Below, one piece after another: positions 26,383 through 33,933 of a DNA stretch of 64,000 bases (positions are counted from its first letter, which is position 1; every line of letters starts with the position of its first letter). A program made the translations under genes and the position numbers. Below the pieces are notes generated by a model. The model searched no databases. It was not told the origin of the DNA and saw only the letters and a list, made by a program, of their open reading frames with translations. Origin of the DNA: Chloroflexota bacterium (GTDB lineage Bacteria; Chloroflexota; Anaerolineae; DTLA01); assembly GCA_014874485.1 (NCBI GenBank), contig JADBJK010000024.1:62001-126000 (forward strand), written 5' to 3'.

Positions 26383-27408
26383 CTAGGGCTCCAGCGGCTC
26401 AGGGCTGACCAGCACGTTGTGCACTGTGGTGCGGACGGCACCGAACCGGAACTTGTACTCTTCGTCGCCGCGAAGGAAGTCAAACTGCTCCCTGCGCGTC
26501 TCAATGGCGTGGCGAATGCAGTAGGATAGCAGGACGATGCCAGGGCTCAGCGCCGCGTACTGCTCGGGATCGTAGCCGGAGTTATACACCAGGATGCGGT
26601 TGTCGTAGTCAAAGTTCAACATGCTGGCGGCGCGGTTGCCATTGACGAAGATGAACGCAAGGCTGAGCCAGCCGCGCTGAAAGAACGTGCGGCACACGTC
26701 CCGGAAGAAGGCCACCATTTTCTCGTCCATGAAGGCGTCCTTGTCCGGGTTGCTCTTGCGGTGCAGGCGGATGAACGCCTCAATGTCTTCGTCCAGCGTG
26801 GCCGGGTCGTCGGTGATACGCCAGTGGGTGTCGGCGGCGGATTCTATGCGGCGCATCTTGCGGCGGATCTCGTGGCGCTGCTTCTTGTCCAGGCTGTCCA
26901 GGTACTCTTCCCAAGTGGCGGGCAGGGGAATCACCGGACAGACTTCCTGCACACTGGCACGGGCGTAGAGGCCGCGTTCTTGCGCCATGCGGACGATGGA
27001 CTGGTGGGTGGGCGATGCCTCTCGGATGTTGCAGAGGTCTACATAGCGCCAGGCGGGCGCATCGGGGCCTGTGAGGTAGTCTAGGATCGCCATGTACAGT
27101 ACCGTCTCGTAGCCCGGCGCAGCCACGACGTCCAGGTAGTCGGATACATCCACGCAGCCGACCCAGCGGAAGGTGTGCAGGCCGGCCGGGCTGGTAACCC
27201 GACAGAGGGGGGCGACGCCCACGAGCGTGCCGTCATCCTCGCGCAGGGTCAGCAGGTGCAGTTCGCCCTCGCCCAGATGCTTCCACCACGTGGCCTGCCA
27301 CTCCCACGTCAGGAATACGGTGCGGAGCGGGCTGCGCTCCAGAAGCGCGTTCCACTCGGCTTGTAACTGCTCAAATCCGCTGGCGTCGTGCAGGACTTGC
27401 GTTTTCAT
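26383..27408 (-). CDS. FemAB/BcsL-like GNAT acetyltransferase-fold protein
   Basis: Protein of the Acetyltransf_6 (CelD/BcsL-like) group, often found in cell-envelope and polysaccharide loci. The N-terminal half has EWNALLERS and FLTWEWQATWWKHLG. The C-terminal GNAT half includes KKQRHEIRRKMRR, an INDFDYD-like strand (MLNFDYDNRILVYNSGYD) and FLRGDEEYKFRFG, a family hallmark. The substrate is unknown; pairing with a glycosyltransferase 16 bp downstream suggests a surface glycan or glycolipid. The track start lies upstream of the predicted transcript start, so ATG 27408 (or 27426) is preferred. Neither has a strong ribosome-binding site. Confidence 0.8.
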   Translation of the reverse strand: MKTQVLHDASGFEQLQAEWNALLERSPLRTVFLTWEWQATWWKHLGEGELHLLTLREDDGTLVGVAPLCRVTSPAGLHTFRWVGCVDVSDYLDVVAAPGYETVLYMAILDYLTGPDAPAWRYVDLCNIREASPTHQSIVRMAQERGLYARASVQEVCPVIPLPATWEEYLDSLDKKQRHEIRRKMRRIESAADTHWRITDDPATLDEDIEAFIRLHRKSNPDKDAFMDEKMVAFFRDVCRTFFQRGWLSLAFIFVNGNRAASMLNFDYDNRILVYNSGYDPEQYAALSPGIVLLSYCIRHAIETRREQFDFLRGDEEYKFRFGAVRTTVHNVLVSPEPLEP

Positions 27409-27440
27409 CGCGGCGGTACGTACCATCCATATCGGACTGC

Positions 27441-27472
27441 AGCCCTCACGGGCATTGGGAAGCGTGAGGGCT
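27441..27472 (-). promoter_or_regulatory. Perfect 10-bp hairpin at the 5' end of the acetyltransferase mRNA
   Basis: AGCCCTCACG pairs with CGTGAGGGCT across a 12-nt loop, starting about 5 nt after the predicted transcript start. No U-run follows, so it is not a terminator; it may stabilise the mRNA or control translation. Confidence 0.55.
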
Positions 27473-27483
27473 TTCACAAGGGG

Positions 27484-27512
27484 ATTATACACGACGAAAG
27501 ACCAGGGAACAA
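27484..27512 (-). promoter_or_regulatory. Promoter of acetyltransferase-glycosyltransferase unit
   Basis: Minus-strand TTGTTC (27507-27512), 17 bp, perfect TATAAT (27484-27489). Confidence 0.65.
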
Positions 27513-27625
27513 ACCGCGTGGGCCGCTGTGGGGCTGCGGGTTCTGTGTCGTGGTGCGGCCGGCGCTGGCCACGCTATGGGGATAGCCGACGCGCCACTAC
27601 GGGCGGCATCGGAGCCGCGCCCAGG

Positions 27626-27859
27626 CTAGGCCGAGGCCTGATGCCGCGACGCAGGCACCGGGCAGGTCAGGTCGCAGTGGGCGATGATCTGCTCGGCCTC
27701 TTCGGGGGCGAAGAGTTCGGTTACTGTGAGCCCTTCGTCGCAGCAGGTGATTTCGCGGGTCAGTTCGCAGACCAGCGTGTCGGGCTTGCCCCTCTCGCGG
27801 AGCAATTTGCGGATGCGGTTCCTGGCGAGCATGAGACCATCGGTTCCCTTCGTGATCAT
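27626..27859 (-). CDS. Small cysteine-containing protein of unknown function
   Basis: 77-residue protein I cannot assign. The N-terminal half is basic (LARNRIRKLLRERGK); the C-terminal half is acidic with four cysteines in VCELTREITCCDE and HCDLTCPVP, a possible metal or redox site. The track ORF starts at 27910, but ATG 27859 has GGAGGTC at good spacing. The gene sits behind a perfect consensus promoter (TTGACA-17-TATAAT), rare in this window, which supports a real and well-expressed gene. No membrane segment or signal peptide is seen. It is monocistronic. Confidence 0.6.
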   Translation of the reverse strand: MITKGTDGLMLARNRIRKLLRERGKPDTLVCELTREITCCDEGLTVTELFAPEEAEQIIAHCDLTCPVPASRHQASA

Positions 27860-27924
27860 GGGCAGACCTCCAAATAGGGCGACGGGTGCGACCCCGCGCC
27901 GAGTTTCCATATCAGTTGGCTACG

Positions 27925-27953
27925 ATTATAGCACAGTATTATTGCAATGTCAA
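27925..27953 (-). promoter_or_regulatory. Perfect consensus sigma-70-type promoter
   Basis: Minus-strand TTGACA (27948-27953), exactly 17 bp, TATAAT (27925-27930). The predicted start is near 27918, about 59 nt before the small protein's ATG. Confidence 0.8.
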
Positions 27954-28149
27954 GATGTGATAAGAAGCACTTATATTTGTGCGACTCTTCACAGGGTCGT
28001 GGCGAAACGCACAGGCGCGTGGCGAATATGGAAAGCGGTCGCGCGGGATTGAAAGCAAAGGTGAGGGGTGCATTTCAATTTGGGGGCGAGGCTGTTGGAA
28101 TGGGCAGCCTCTTTTACCGCCTGACGTAGAGCGATGGGGCTGCTTGGCC

Positions 28150-28232
28150 TCACCTAACCCCTCCCGCACCCTCCCCTTTCCTCTCCGCCCGCGGAGAGGA
28201 AAGGGGAGGGCCGGGGTGGGGATAGGTGAGGT
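28150..28232. repeat. Long imperfect inverted repeat upstream of glnA
   Basis: An 83-bp near-palindrome. CTCACCTA, CCCTCCC, CCCTCCCCTTTCCTCTCCGC and their complements fold into one hairpin with a CCCG tip. It lies in the 600-bp gap between the small Cys protein and glnA, which otherwise holds the two promoters and the glnA leader. No ORF in the gap is convincing. Confidence 0.75.
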
Positions 28233-28308
28233 AGAGTCCGCTCGGCAACTTAACGATGTTTGGTCATCCCGCCCGAAAACTGAAATACACCCGGTGAGCA
28301 GGTGAAAT

Positions 28309-28337
28309 TTGCCAGGCCGGCCAGAATGTGGTAATAT
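28309..28337 (+). promoter_or_regulatory. Promoter of glnA
   Basis: TTGCCA (28309-28314), 17 bp, TAATAT (28332-28337). The predicted start near 28343 falls on the first base of the leader hairpin. Confidence 0.6.
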
Positions 28338-28342
28338 GAACT

Positions 28343-28408
28343 CCCATGAACGACGAGAACAACGTTCATGGGCAGTGTGGCCCGCAGCCTTCGGTTGGCG
28401 GGCTTTTT
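28343..28408 (+). promoter_or_regulatory. glnA leader: 5' hairpin followed by an intrinsic terminator (attenuator-like)
   Basis: Hairpin 1 pairs CCCATGAACG (28343-28352) with CGTTCATGGG (28363-28372), a perfect 10-bp stem. Hairpin 2 pairs GCCCGC/AGCC (28380-28389) with GGTT/GCGGGC (28393-28403, one bulge) and runs into TTTTT, a standard intrinsic terminator 50 nt before the glnA ATG. GGGC (28370-28373) at the end of hairpin 1 can alternatively pair with GCCC (28380-28383) at the start of hairpin 2, which would disrupt both. It does not show the glnA/glutamine riboswitch consensus that I know. Confidence 0.6.
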
Positions 28409-28458
28409 GTTTGGCGTGTGTGACCCCGTATCACATAACACAATGAGGAGGTGTGGAG

Positions 28459-29823
28459 ATGGCAAGCGCCACAGGCACGAAAGGCAAGCGGCTCACACGG
28501 GAGGAGGTGCTGCAGAAGGCGGAGGAAGAACGCGTGCGGTTCGTCCACCTGCAGTTCACGGACGTGGTCGGCATCGTCAAAGGCGTTACGCTGCCGGTAG
28601 ACCGGTTGGAGGACGCGATGACGCATGGGATCTGGTTTGACGGGTCGTCCATCGCCGGCTTCGCTCGCATCGCCGAGAGCGACATGTACCTGGTGCCCGA
28701 CCCGTCCACCTTCGCGCTGGTGCCCTGGGAAAGTGGCGATGAGGTGCGCACCGCCCGGATTCTGTGCGATGTGTACACGCCCCACGGGGAGCCGTTCACA
28801 GGGGACCCGCGGCAGGTGCTTCGCCGCATGATGAACGAGGCCGCGCAAATGGGGTTCGTGTACAACACCGGGCCGGAACTGGAATTCTTCCTGTTCCGCA
28901 AAGACCAGAATGGGTACGGCACCCCCTCACTGCACGACCAGGGCGGCTATTTTGACCAGTCCACCGACAGGGCGGTGGAAGTGCGCAAGTACATGGTGAA
29001 CGCCCTGAGCGCCTTCGGAATCCGGGTGGAGGCGAGCCATCACGAGGTCGCCCCTGGACAGCACGAGATTGACTTTGAGTACGCCGACGCGCTCCATGCG
29101 GCGGACAACGCGGTAACGTTCAAGTACGCGCTGAAGGCGGTGGCGGGCGCTTTTGGCCTGCACGCGACCTTCATGCCCAAGCCCATCGCCGGAATCAATG
29201 GGTCCGGGATGCACGTGCACCAGAGTTTGGCCCATGTGGATTCGGGGAAGAACGCCTTCGCCGACCCGAACGACCGCTACGGCCTGTCGGCGGTGGCGCG
29301 GCACTTCATCGCAGGGCAGATGGCCCACGCGCGTGGCATGTGTGCCGTCCTGTCGCCGCTGGTGAACTCGTACAAGCGGCTGGTGCCGGGATACGAAGCG
29401 CCCGTGTACATCAGTTGGGCGCGGATCAATCGCTCGGCGCTCCTGCGGGTGCCGCAGGTGAGCCCGGCGAAGGTGGAGCATACGCGCGTGGAACTGCGCT
29501 GCCCCGACCCGTCGTGCAACCCGTATCTGGCGTTCGCGGTGATGCTGGCGGCGGGGTTGGATGGCATCCGTCGCAAATTGGAGCCGCCAGAGCCAGCGGA
29601 GGAGGACCTGTATCACTTGCCTGCGGAGAAGCGCCAGAAGCACAAGACCTTGCCCGGCTCGCTGTGGGAGGCACTGCAGGAACTCCAGCGCGACGAGGTC
29701 ATCAAGGAGGCGCTGGGCAGCCACGCCTACGAGAAGTTCGTGGAAGCCAAGACGCAGGAGTGGGATGAGTACCGCACGCACGTCCACCCGTGGGAGTTGG
29801 ATCGTTACTTGAACATCTACTAG
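28459..29823 (+). CDS. glnA: Glutamine synthetase type I
   Basis: Makes glutamine from glutamate, ammonium and ATP; the central ammonium-assimilating enzyme. Motifs in order: FDGSSIAGF (N-terminal beta-grasp), GPELEFFLF with metal-binding Glu residues, EVAPGQHEIDF, KPIAGINGSGMHVHQSL, and NSYKRLVPGYEAP. The 454-residue length, without the 25-residue insert and with no NLYDLP adenylylation site, indicates the GSI-alpha type, usually feedback-controlled rather than adenylylated. ATG 28459 with GAGGAGGT is preferred over the GTG 6 nt upstream. The leader suggests transcription attenuation. Confidence 0.95.
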   Translation: MASATGTKGKRLTREEVLQKAEEERVRFVHLQFTDVVGIVKGVTLPVDRLEDAMTHGIWFDGSSIAGFARIAESDMYLVPDPSTFALVPWESGDEVRTARILCDVYTPHGEPFTGDPRQVLRRMMNEAAQMGFVYNTGPELEFFLFRKDQNGYGTPSLHDQGGYFDQSTDRAVEVRKYMVNALSAFGIRVEASHHEVAPGQHEIDFEYADALHAADNAVTFKYALKAVAGAFGLHATFMPKPIAGINGSGMHVHQSLAHVDSGKNAFADPNDRYGLSAVARHFIAGQMAHARGMCAVLSPLVNSYKRLVPGYEAPVYISWARINRSALLRVPQVSPAKVEHTRVELRCPDPSCNPYLAFAVMLAAGLDGIRRKLEPPEPAEEDLYHLPAEKRQKHKTLPGSLWEALQELQRDEVIKEALGSHAYEKFVEAKTQEWDEYRTHVHPWELDRYLNIY

Positions 29824-29953
29824 CGGTGGGCCGCATTAGTCCTTGATGGCGCGTCATTGTGGCGAAGAGCGGACGAGTGAACCCCCGTCGTTTGCGGTGG
29901 GCGCGATGCTTCTACTTGACCACAGAGCAAGATTGCCTGTCGGAGCAATCCCC

Positions 29954-30250
29954 ACGTGCGACGCGCCTCGGAGGTGCGTCGCACGTGCTTTCTCATGTCA
30001 TTGCGAGCGAAGCGAAGCATCTCGGTTGGCGAGATTCTTCGCGGCTTCGCCGCTCAGAATGACAGTATGGCCCTGTCATGCTGAGCGAAGCATCTCGGTT
30101 GGCGAGATTCTTCTCGCGCCTCAGTAGGGACAATTCATGAATTGTCCCTACGGGCGCTGTGCGGCTTCGCAATGACAAACGACGAAGAATCCCTGTGGCA
30201 AAGTACTTGTGCTCGCAGTGAGATTCTTCGCCTTCGCCACGGCTCGGAAC
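29954..30250. repeat. Repeat island 4 downstream of glnA
   Basis: It contains a 33-bp palindrome (29954-29986, one mismatched pair), a GTCATTGCGAG unit with nested GAGATTCTTCG...CTCAGAATGAC hairpin, a partial CATGCTGAG unit, and a perfect 28-bp palindrome (30124-30151) with arms GTAGGGACAATTCA that recurs near 46206. The 543-bp gap holds no believable gene. Confidence 0.85.
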
Positions 30251-30283
30251 GATGGCGGGCAATCTTCTCGGCAGCCCACGCGC

Positions 30284-30312
30284 TTGACACCGGCGGACAA
30301 TCCTGCTAGGCT
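30284..30312 (+). promoter_or_regulatory. Promoter of the polytopic membrane protein gene
   Basis: TTGACA (30284-30289), 17 bp, TAGGCT (30307-30312). The predicted start near 30319 is 48 nt before the ATG; a TAAGGAG box lies between. Confidence 0.6.
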
Positions 30313-30366
30313 GTGGCAGCAGTTCGGACTGGCCGTTGGGAGTATCAGTAATAAGGAGTCGCAGGC

Positions 30367-31329
30367 ATGAAAGACAAAGGGCTAACGCTCATCCTGAAGG
30401 CAATTGACGTGTCGCTGGACGTGCAGAAACTCCTGGTCGCCGTTGTGGGGCTGGCGGCCACGCTGGGGGTGGCGGCGTTCCTGGCGTTCTTGGGGAGCCG
30501 CACGGGGGCCGCGGGGCTGTTCCTGTTCACGCTGCTGGCGTTCATTGCGGTGTGGGTGGGGCTGTCCCTCCTGTACGGGATGATAACCCGCATGAGTTAC
30601 CTGCACCTGACGCGCGGCCAAGCAGGCGCGTGGCAGGAGGCTCTGGGCTACGCGCTGGGGCACTGGGCCAGCCTGATGTTCACGGGGCTGGTGATGGCCC
30701 TGGCGGTGCTCGGGGTCTTCCTGGTTGAGGTGATTGCGCTGCTGTTGGGACGCATCCCGTACCTGGGCGAACTGCTGGCGTCGCTTGCGTTTCTGCCGCT
30801 GACGCTCCTCAACGCGTTCGCTCTGCTCGTGGTCATCGTGGGGTCGTGGCTCATCTATCCCATCATCGCGGCGGAAGGGACGGGCGTCGTGGCGACAATC
30901 CAGCGGGTCGTCGGACTGGTGCGGAAGTCGCCCGGGCAGATCGTGGCGTACATTGCCATCGCCATCATTGTGGTGGGGTTCGCGTCGTGGATCATCTTCG
31001 GCCTGGGATATGGCGGGGCGCTGCTGACAGCGGGCGCGACGGTGATCGGCGCGGGGTCGCGGCTCGGGCGGTTGTTCGGCGGCTCATGGCCTGGGATGGG
31101 GATGTACGGGATGCCCTACGGCTTCGGAGGGATGCCCTACCGTGTGAGCCTGCCGTTCACGATGCAGTTGGCGCAACTGATCTACGCGGTGGGCATCGCG
31201 GCACTTGTGGCCATCCTGGTGGCGTTCCCGGCGGTGTTCGTGATGTCGGCAGCGACGGCCACGTACCTGACGGTGGCGGAGTCCGAGGCGGCACCTGCGC
31301 AAGAGACGGGGGCTGAGCCCAAGCCCTGA
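30367..31329 (+). CDS. Polytopic membrane protein of unknown function
   Basis: 320-residue integral membrane protein with about six hydrophobic helices: residues about 22-45, 50-75, 95-125, 130-165, 190-225 and 275-305. A Gly/Met/Pro-rich cytosolic or periplasmic loop (SWPGMGMYGMPYGFGG) sits before the last helix. The C-terminus is acidic and Ala/Pro-rich. It resembles proteins annotated only as DUF or hypothetical membrane proteins with a glycerophosphoryl-like helical core, but I cannot name the family. Monocistronic, with its own promoter and an inverted repeat downstream. Confidence 0.75.
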   Translation: MKDKGLTLILKAIDVSLDVQKLLVAVVGLAATLGVAAFLAFLGSRTGAAGLFLFTLLAFIAVWVGLSLLYGMITRMSYLHLTRGQAGAWQEALGYALGHWASLMFTGLVMALAVLGVFLVEVIALLLGRIPYLGELLASLAFLPLTLLNAFALLVVIVGSWLIYPIIAAEGTGVVATIQRVVGLVRKSPGQIVAYIAIAIIVVGFASWIIFGLGYGGALLTAGATVIGAGSRLGRLFGGSWPGMGMYGMPYGFGGMPYRVSLPFTMQLAQLIYAVGIAALVAILVAFPAVFVMSAATATYLTVAESEAAPAQETGAEPKP

Positions 31330-31374
31330 TTCGGTGAGGATGTCTCCGGGCTTTGGCGCGCGGTATTCACCGGA

Positions 31375-31445
31375 GAGATGCCGAGGGCGCAAGGACGCAG
31401 GAGCAGAAGGCAAGAGGTTTCCTTGCCGCTTGGCCTCGGCATCTC
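31375..31445. repeat. Inverted repeat after the membrane protein gene
   Basis: GAGATGCCGAGG (31375-31386) pairs with CCTCGGCATCTC (31434-31445), with a nested GGCAAG...CCTTGCC hairpin inside. There is no U-run, so it is a repeat element or a Rho-independent-like structure of unknown role. Confidence 0.65.
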
Positions 31446-31496
31446 TGCGCCTCTGCGGTGTAAAGACGCTCCGCCGATAGCGGACAGCGGGTCAAT

Positions 31497-31525
31497 TTGA
31501 CAGGAAGGGGGCTTCCCAATAGAAT
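31497..31525 (+). promoter_or_regulatory. Promoter of tRNA-Glu gene
   Basis: TTGACA (31497-31502), 17 bp, TAGAAT (31520-31525). The predicted start near 31532 gives a 5-nt leader. Confidence 0.7.
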
Positions 31526-31536
31526 GGCGCATGTGT

Positions 31537-31613
31537 GGCGCATTCGTCTAGCGGCCTAGGACACCTCCCTCTCAAGGAGGAGATCGGGGGTTCGAATCCC
31601 CCATGCGCTACCA
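31537..31613 (+). tRNA. tRNA-Glu (CTC)
   Basis: Full cloverleaf. The acceptor GGCGCAT pairs with ATGCGCT, with discriminator A and an encoded CCA. The anticodon stem CCTCC/GGAGG holds loop CTCTCAA with anticodon CTC. The T arm GGGGG-TTCGAAT-CCCCC is perfect. It reads GAG codons. The Memo-like ORF in the track wrongly begins inside this gene. Confidence 0.95.
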
Positions 31614-31614
31614 G

Positions 31615-31640
31615 AAAGCCCCGCACTGTCGGGGCTTTTG
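31615..31640 (+). terminator. Intrinsic terminator after tRNA-Glu
   Basis: AAAGCCCCG (31615-31623), 6-nt loop, CGGGGCTTT (31630-31638), then a short T run. It stands directly after the encoded CCA and before the Memo-like gene. Confidence 0.75.
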
Positions 31641-31674
31641 CTTATTTGCACGCCTGACGGCGACAAGGAGGGCC

Positions 31675-32880
31675 ATGCGACCCAAGTTGCGCCCTATCCA
31701 ACCGCAGTGGGGGCAACAGGACGGGCGGCCGGTGCTTGTCCTGCGCGACCCGCTGGCGCTGAGCGGGAAGGTGCTCGCGGTTCCGCAGCCGCTTGCACCG
31801 CTGCTCGCGCTGTGCGATGGGACGCGGGACGAGAGCGCCTTGCGCGCGGCACTGGAGATTCGCGCGGGCGTGCGCCTGTCGCCCGATGTGCTCGCCAGCA
31901 TCCTTCAGCAGTTGGATGACGCGCTGCTGCTGGAGAACGAGCGATCGGCAGAGGCCCTGCGCGCGGCGTTGGATGCATACCGGTCCGCGCCGTTCCGTGC
32001 GCCTGCGTCCGCCGGCGGCGGGTATCCGGATGACGTGGCGGCGCTGTCCCAGATGCTGCAGGGCTACCTGGACGCGGCGGGGGACGTGCGTCGGTTTCCG
32101 AATGCCCGGGGGCTTGTGTCGCCGCACATAGACTACATGCGCGGGGGCGGTGTGTACGGCGGCGTGTGGGCCGCGGCCGCCGATGCAGTACGCCAGGCAG
32201 AGGTGGCGGTGATTTTCGGAACGGATCACATGGGGGATTTCTCGCCGTTCACGCTGACACGGCAGCACTACGCGACGCCGTTTGGTGTTCTTCCAACCGA
32301 CAGGGACATTGTGGATGCGGTCGCCGCCGCAATCGGGGAAGACCAGGCATTCCGCGACGAAATTCACCATCGGAATGAGCATTCGGTGGAACTGGCCGCT
32401 GTCTGGCTGCATTACGTGAGGCGCGGGAGGCCGTGCGCTCTCGTGCCCATCCTGAGCGGCTCCTTTGAGCGGTTTGTGTGTGGGCAGGGGACGGCCCGGG
32501 ACGATGCGGTGATCGCGCATGGGATATGCGCCCTGCGGCGGGCACTGGAAGGGCGGCGGAGCGTGGTCATCGCCGCGGCCGACCTGGCTCACACGGGGCC
32601 TGCGTTTGGGGACACGATACCCGCAGGGCTGGTGCAGCGCGCCATGGGAAAGAAGGCCGACCAGGCGCTCATGGAGCGGATGTGCGAGGGCGACGCGGAT
32701 GGCTTTCTGGCGCTCATTCGGGAGGAAGGGGATCGGCGGCATATCTGCGGGTTGCCGCCCATCTATCTGGCGTTGCGCCTGCTGGAGCCGGTGAGGGGGC
32801 ACGCGGTTGCCTATGACCACGCGCCTGCGGACAATCAGGGCACGTCGTTTGTGTCGTTCTGCGGCATTGTCTGGGAGTAG
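31675..32880 (+). CDS. Memo-family protein with N-terminal extension
   Basis: C-terminal 270 residues form a Memo (AmmeMemoRadiSam 'B') domain, a dioxygenase-like fold related to LigB. Recognisable pieces are RGLVSPHIDYMRGGGVYGGVWAA, FGTDHMG, EHSVELAAVWLHY and IAAADLAHTGPAFGD, which supply the conserved His residues. Residues 1-120 (PIQPQWGQQDGRPVLVLRDP) are a separate helical domain. The enzymatic role of bacterial Memo is not settled. ATG 31675 with AAGGAGG gives 401 residues; the track start lies in the tRNA. The Nudix gene starts 3 bp later. Confidence 0.85.
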   Translation: MRPKLRPIQPQWGQQDGRPVLVLRDPLALSGKVLAVPQPLAPLLALCDGTRDESALRAALEIRAGVRLSPDVLASILQQLDDALLLENERSAEALRAALDAYRSAPFRAPASAGGGYPDDVAALSQMLQGYLDAAGDVRRFPNARGLVSPHIDYMRGGGVYGGVWAAAADAVRQAEVAVIFGTDHMGDFSPFTLTRQHYATPFGVLPTDRDIVDAVAAAIGEDQAFRDEIHHRNEHSVELAAVWLHYVRRGRPCALVPILSGSFERFVCGQGTARDDAVIAHGICALRRALEGRRSVVIAAADLAHTGPAFGDTIPAGLVQRAMGKKADQALMERMCEGDADGFLALIREEGDRRHICGLPPIYLALRLLEPVRGHAVAYDHAPADNQGTSFVSFCGIVWE

Positions 32881-32883
32881 GAC

Positions 32884-33522
32884 GTGAAGCAGCGAGACAT
32901 CTGGCCGACGCCCGAAGACCTGCACCGTGCGCTCCAGGGGCCTCTGCCTGGCCGCGCGGCGCAACTGTGGATGGCACCCCAGCCGCGCCCGATGGACGCC
33001 GACCACCAGCCGCAGATGGCCGCGGTGCTGTTGCTGCTGTACCCGGGCGAGACCGGATGGTGCTTCCCGCTGACTGTGCGCACGCAGGCCGTTGCGAACC
33101 ACCAGGGACAGGTGTCGCTGCCCGGCGGGGCAAGGCACGGGCGGGAAAGCCTGAAGCGCACGGCCCTGCGCGAGACCGCCGAAGAACTGGGCGTTTCGGC
33201 GCAGGACGTGGAAATTCTCGGGCAATTGACGCCCCTATACGTCGCGGTGAGCGACTTCCAGATATTCCCGTTTGTCGGATGTATGCCCGTTCGCCCCGAC
33301 TTCCGGCCTAGCGCAGATGAAGTAGCCCAGGTGCTGGAAACGCCGCTGGAGATGCTGCTAGACGAGCGGATTCGGTTTGAGGAGGACTGGGATTTGCCCG
33401 ATGGGCGACATTTGCATGTCCCCTACTTTCTCATCCAGGGGCACAAGGTCTGGGGTGCAACGGCGGTCATCCTGGGTGAGTTCGTGTGGCTCTTGAGGCG
33501 GTTGGGGCTGGCGACAAAATGA
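32884..33522 (+). CDS. Nudix hydrolase, CoA pyrophosphatase-like
   Basis: Hydrolyses a nucleoside diphosphate linked to a moiety X; relatives with this pattern cleave CoA or its derivatives. The Nudix box is complete in GARHGRESLKRTALRETA followed by EELGV, with metal-binding REtaEE. Just before it, HQGQVSLPGG matches the UPF0035/CoA-type signature. 212 residues is the usual size. GTG start 3 bp after the Memo stop, so it is translationally coupled to it. Its stop overlaps the arm of a terminator that faces the opposite gene. Confidence 0.88.
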   Translation: MKQRDIWPTPEDLHRALQGPLPGRAAQLWMAPQPRPMDADHQPQMAAVLLLLYPGETGWCFPLTVRTQAVANHQGQVSLPGGARHGRESLKRTALRETAEELGVSAQDVEILGQLTPLYVAVSDFQIFPFVGCMPVRPDFRPSADEVAQVLETPLEMLLDERIRFEEDWDLPDGRHLHVPYFLIQGHKVWGATAVILGEFVWLLRRLGLATK

Positions 33523-33542
33523 CCCGGCGCAGAGGCCGGGTC
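33516..33542 (-). terminator. Terminator of DUF2892 gene
   Basis: GACCCGGC (33521-33528), 6-nt loop, GCCGGGTC (33535-33542). On the minus strand it is followed by ATTTTG. It overlaps the stop codon of the convergent Nudix gene. Confidence 0.65.
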
Positions 33543-33574
33543 GGGTACGGTGCAGGATTGTCGTGCGCGCGGGC

Positions 33575-33790
33575 CTACTTGCCGCCCTTGATAGGCTTGC
33601 CGAACAACGGCGCGAGCAGGCAGTAGTTGAGCGCCCCAACGACGATGAACAGGATGCCCAGCAACAGGAGAATGACCTCCAGCGCGGTGCTCCAATTGGG
33701 GCCGAAAAGCGCCAGCACGACCAGGATGATGCCCACGACGACGCGCAGTGCACGTCCCGCGGTGCTGCTCATGAATCCGACGAAGTCCAT
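33575..33790 (-). CDS. DUF2892-like small membrane protein
   Basis: 71-residue protein with two hydrophobic helices (ALRVVVGIILVVLALFG and LEVILLLLGILFIVVGALNYC) and a short PLFGKPIKGGK tail. This matches the YgaP transmembrane-type DUF2892 family, often linked to sulfur or redox metabolism, though the function is unknown. ATG 33790 has GGGAGGGG at good spacing, while the track start at 33805 has none. An inverted repeat in the promoter region suggests regulation. Confidence 0.78.
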   Translation of the reverse strand: MDFVGFMSSTAGRALRVVVGIILVVLALFGPNWSTALEVILLLLGILFIVVGALNYCLLAPLFGKPIKGGK

Positions 33791-33808
33791 CTCCACCCCT
33801 CCCATGTG

Positions 33809-33838
33809 AGATATTTAGGTTGTCCAATAATGACAACC
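33809..33838 (-). promoter_or_regulatory. Promoter with overlapping inverted repeat (candidate operator) for DUF2892 gene
   Basis: GGTTGTC (33818-33824), 7 bp, GACAACC (33832-33838) is a perfect inverted repeat. On the minus strand TTGTCA within it can serve as -35, with TATCTC 17 bp downstream as a weak -10. The repeat therefore covers the -35 and spacer. Confidence 0.5.
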
Positions 33839-33880
33839 CTCGTGTTTACAATCCGTTGCGCCATCAGGTGGTTCTTGCGA

Positions 33881-33912
33881 GAAAAGAAAAGCCGAGGGGG
33901 ACTGCCCTCGGC
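33881..33912 (-). terminator. Terminator of ferredoxin gene
   Basis: GCCGAGGG (33891-33898), 6-nt loop, CCCTCGGC (33905-33912). Minus-strand TTTTCTTTT follows the hairpin. It begins 21 bp after the ferredoxin stop codon. Confidence 0.85.
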
Positions 33913-33933
33913 TTCGCCGGTTTGTGTGTGCCG

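Noticed and set aside
28343-28408. Known glutamine riboswitch
   Set aside because: The conserved core I know for glnA RNAs was not found; only a hairpin and a terminator are supported, so it was kept as an uncharacterised attenuator.
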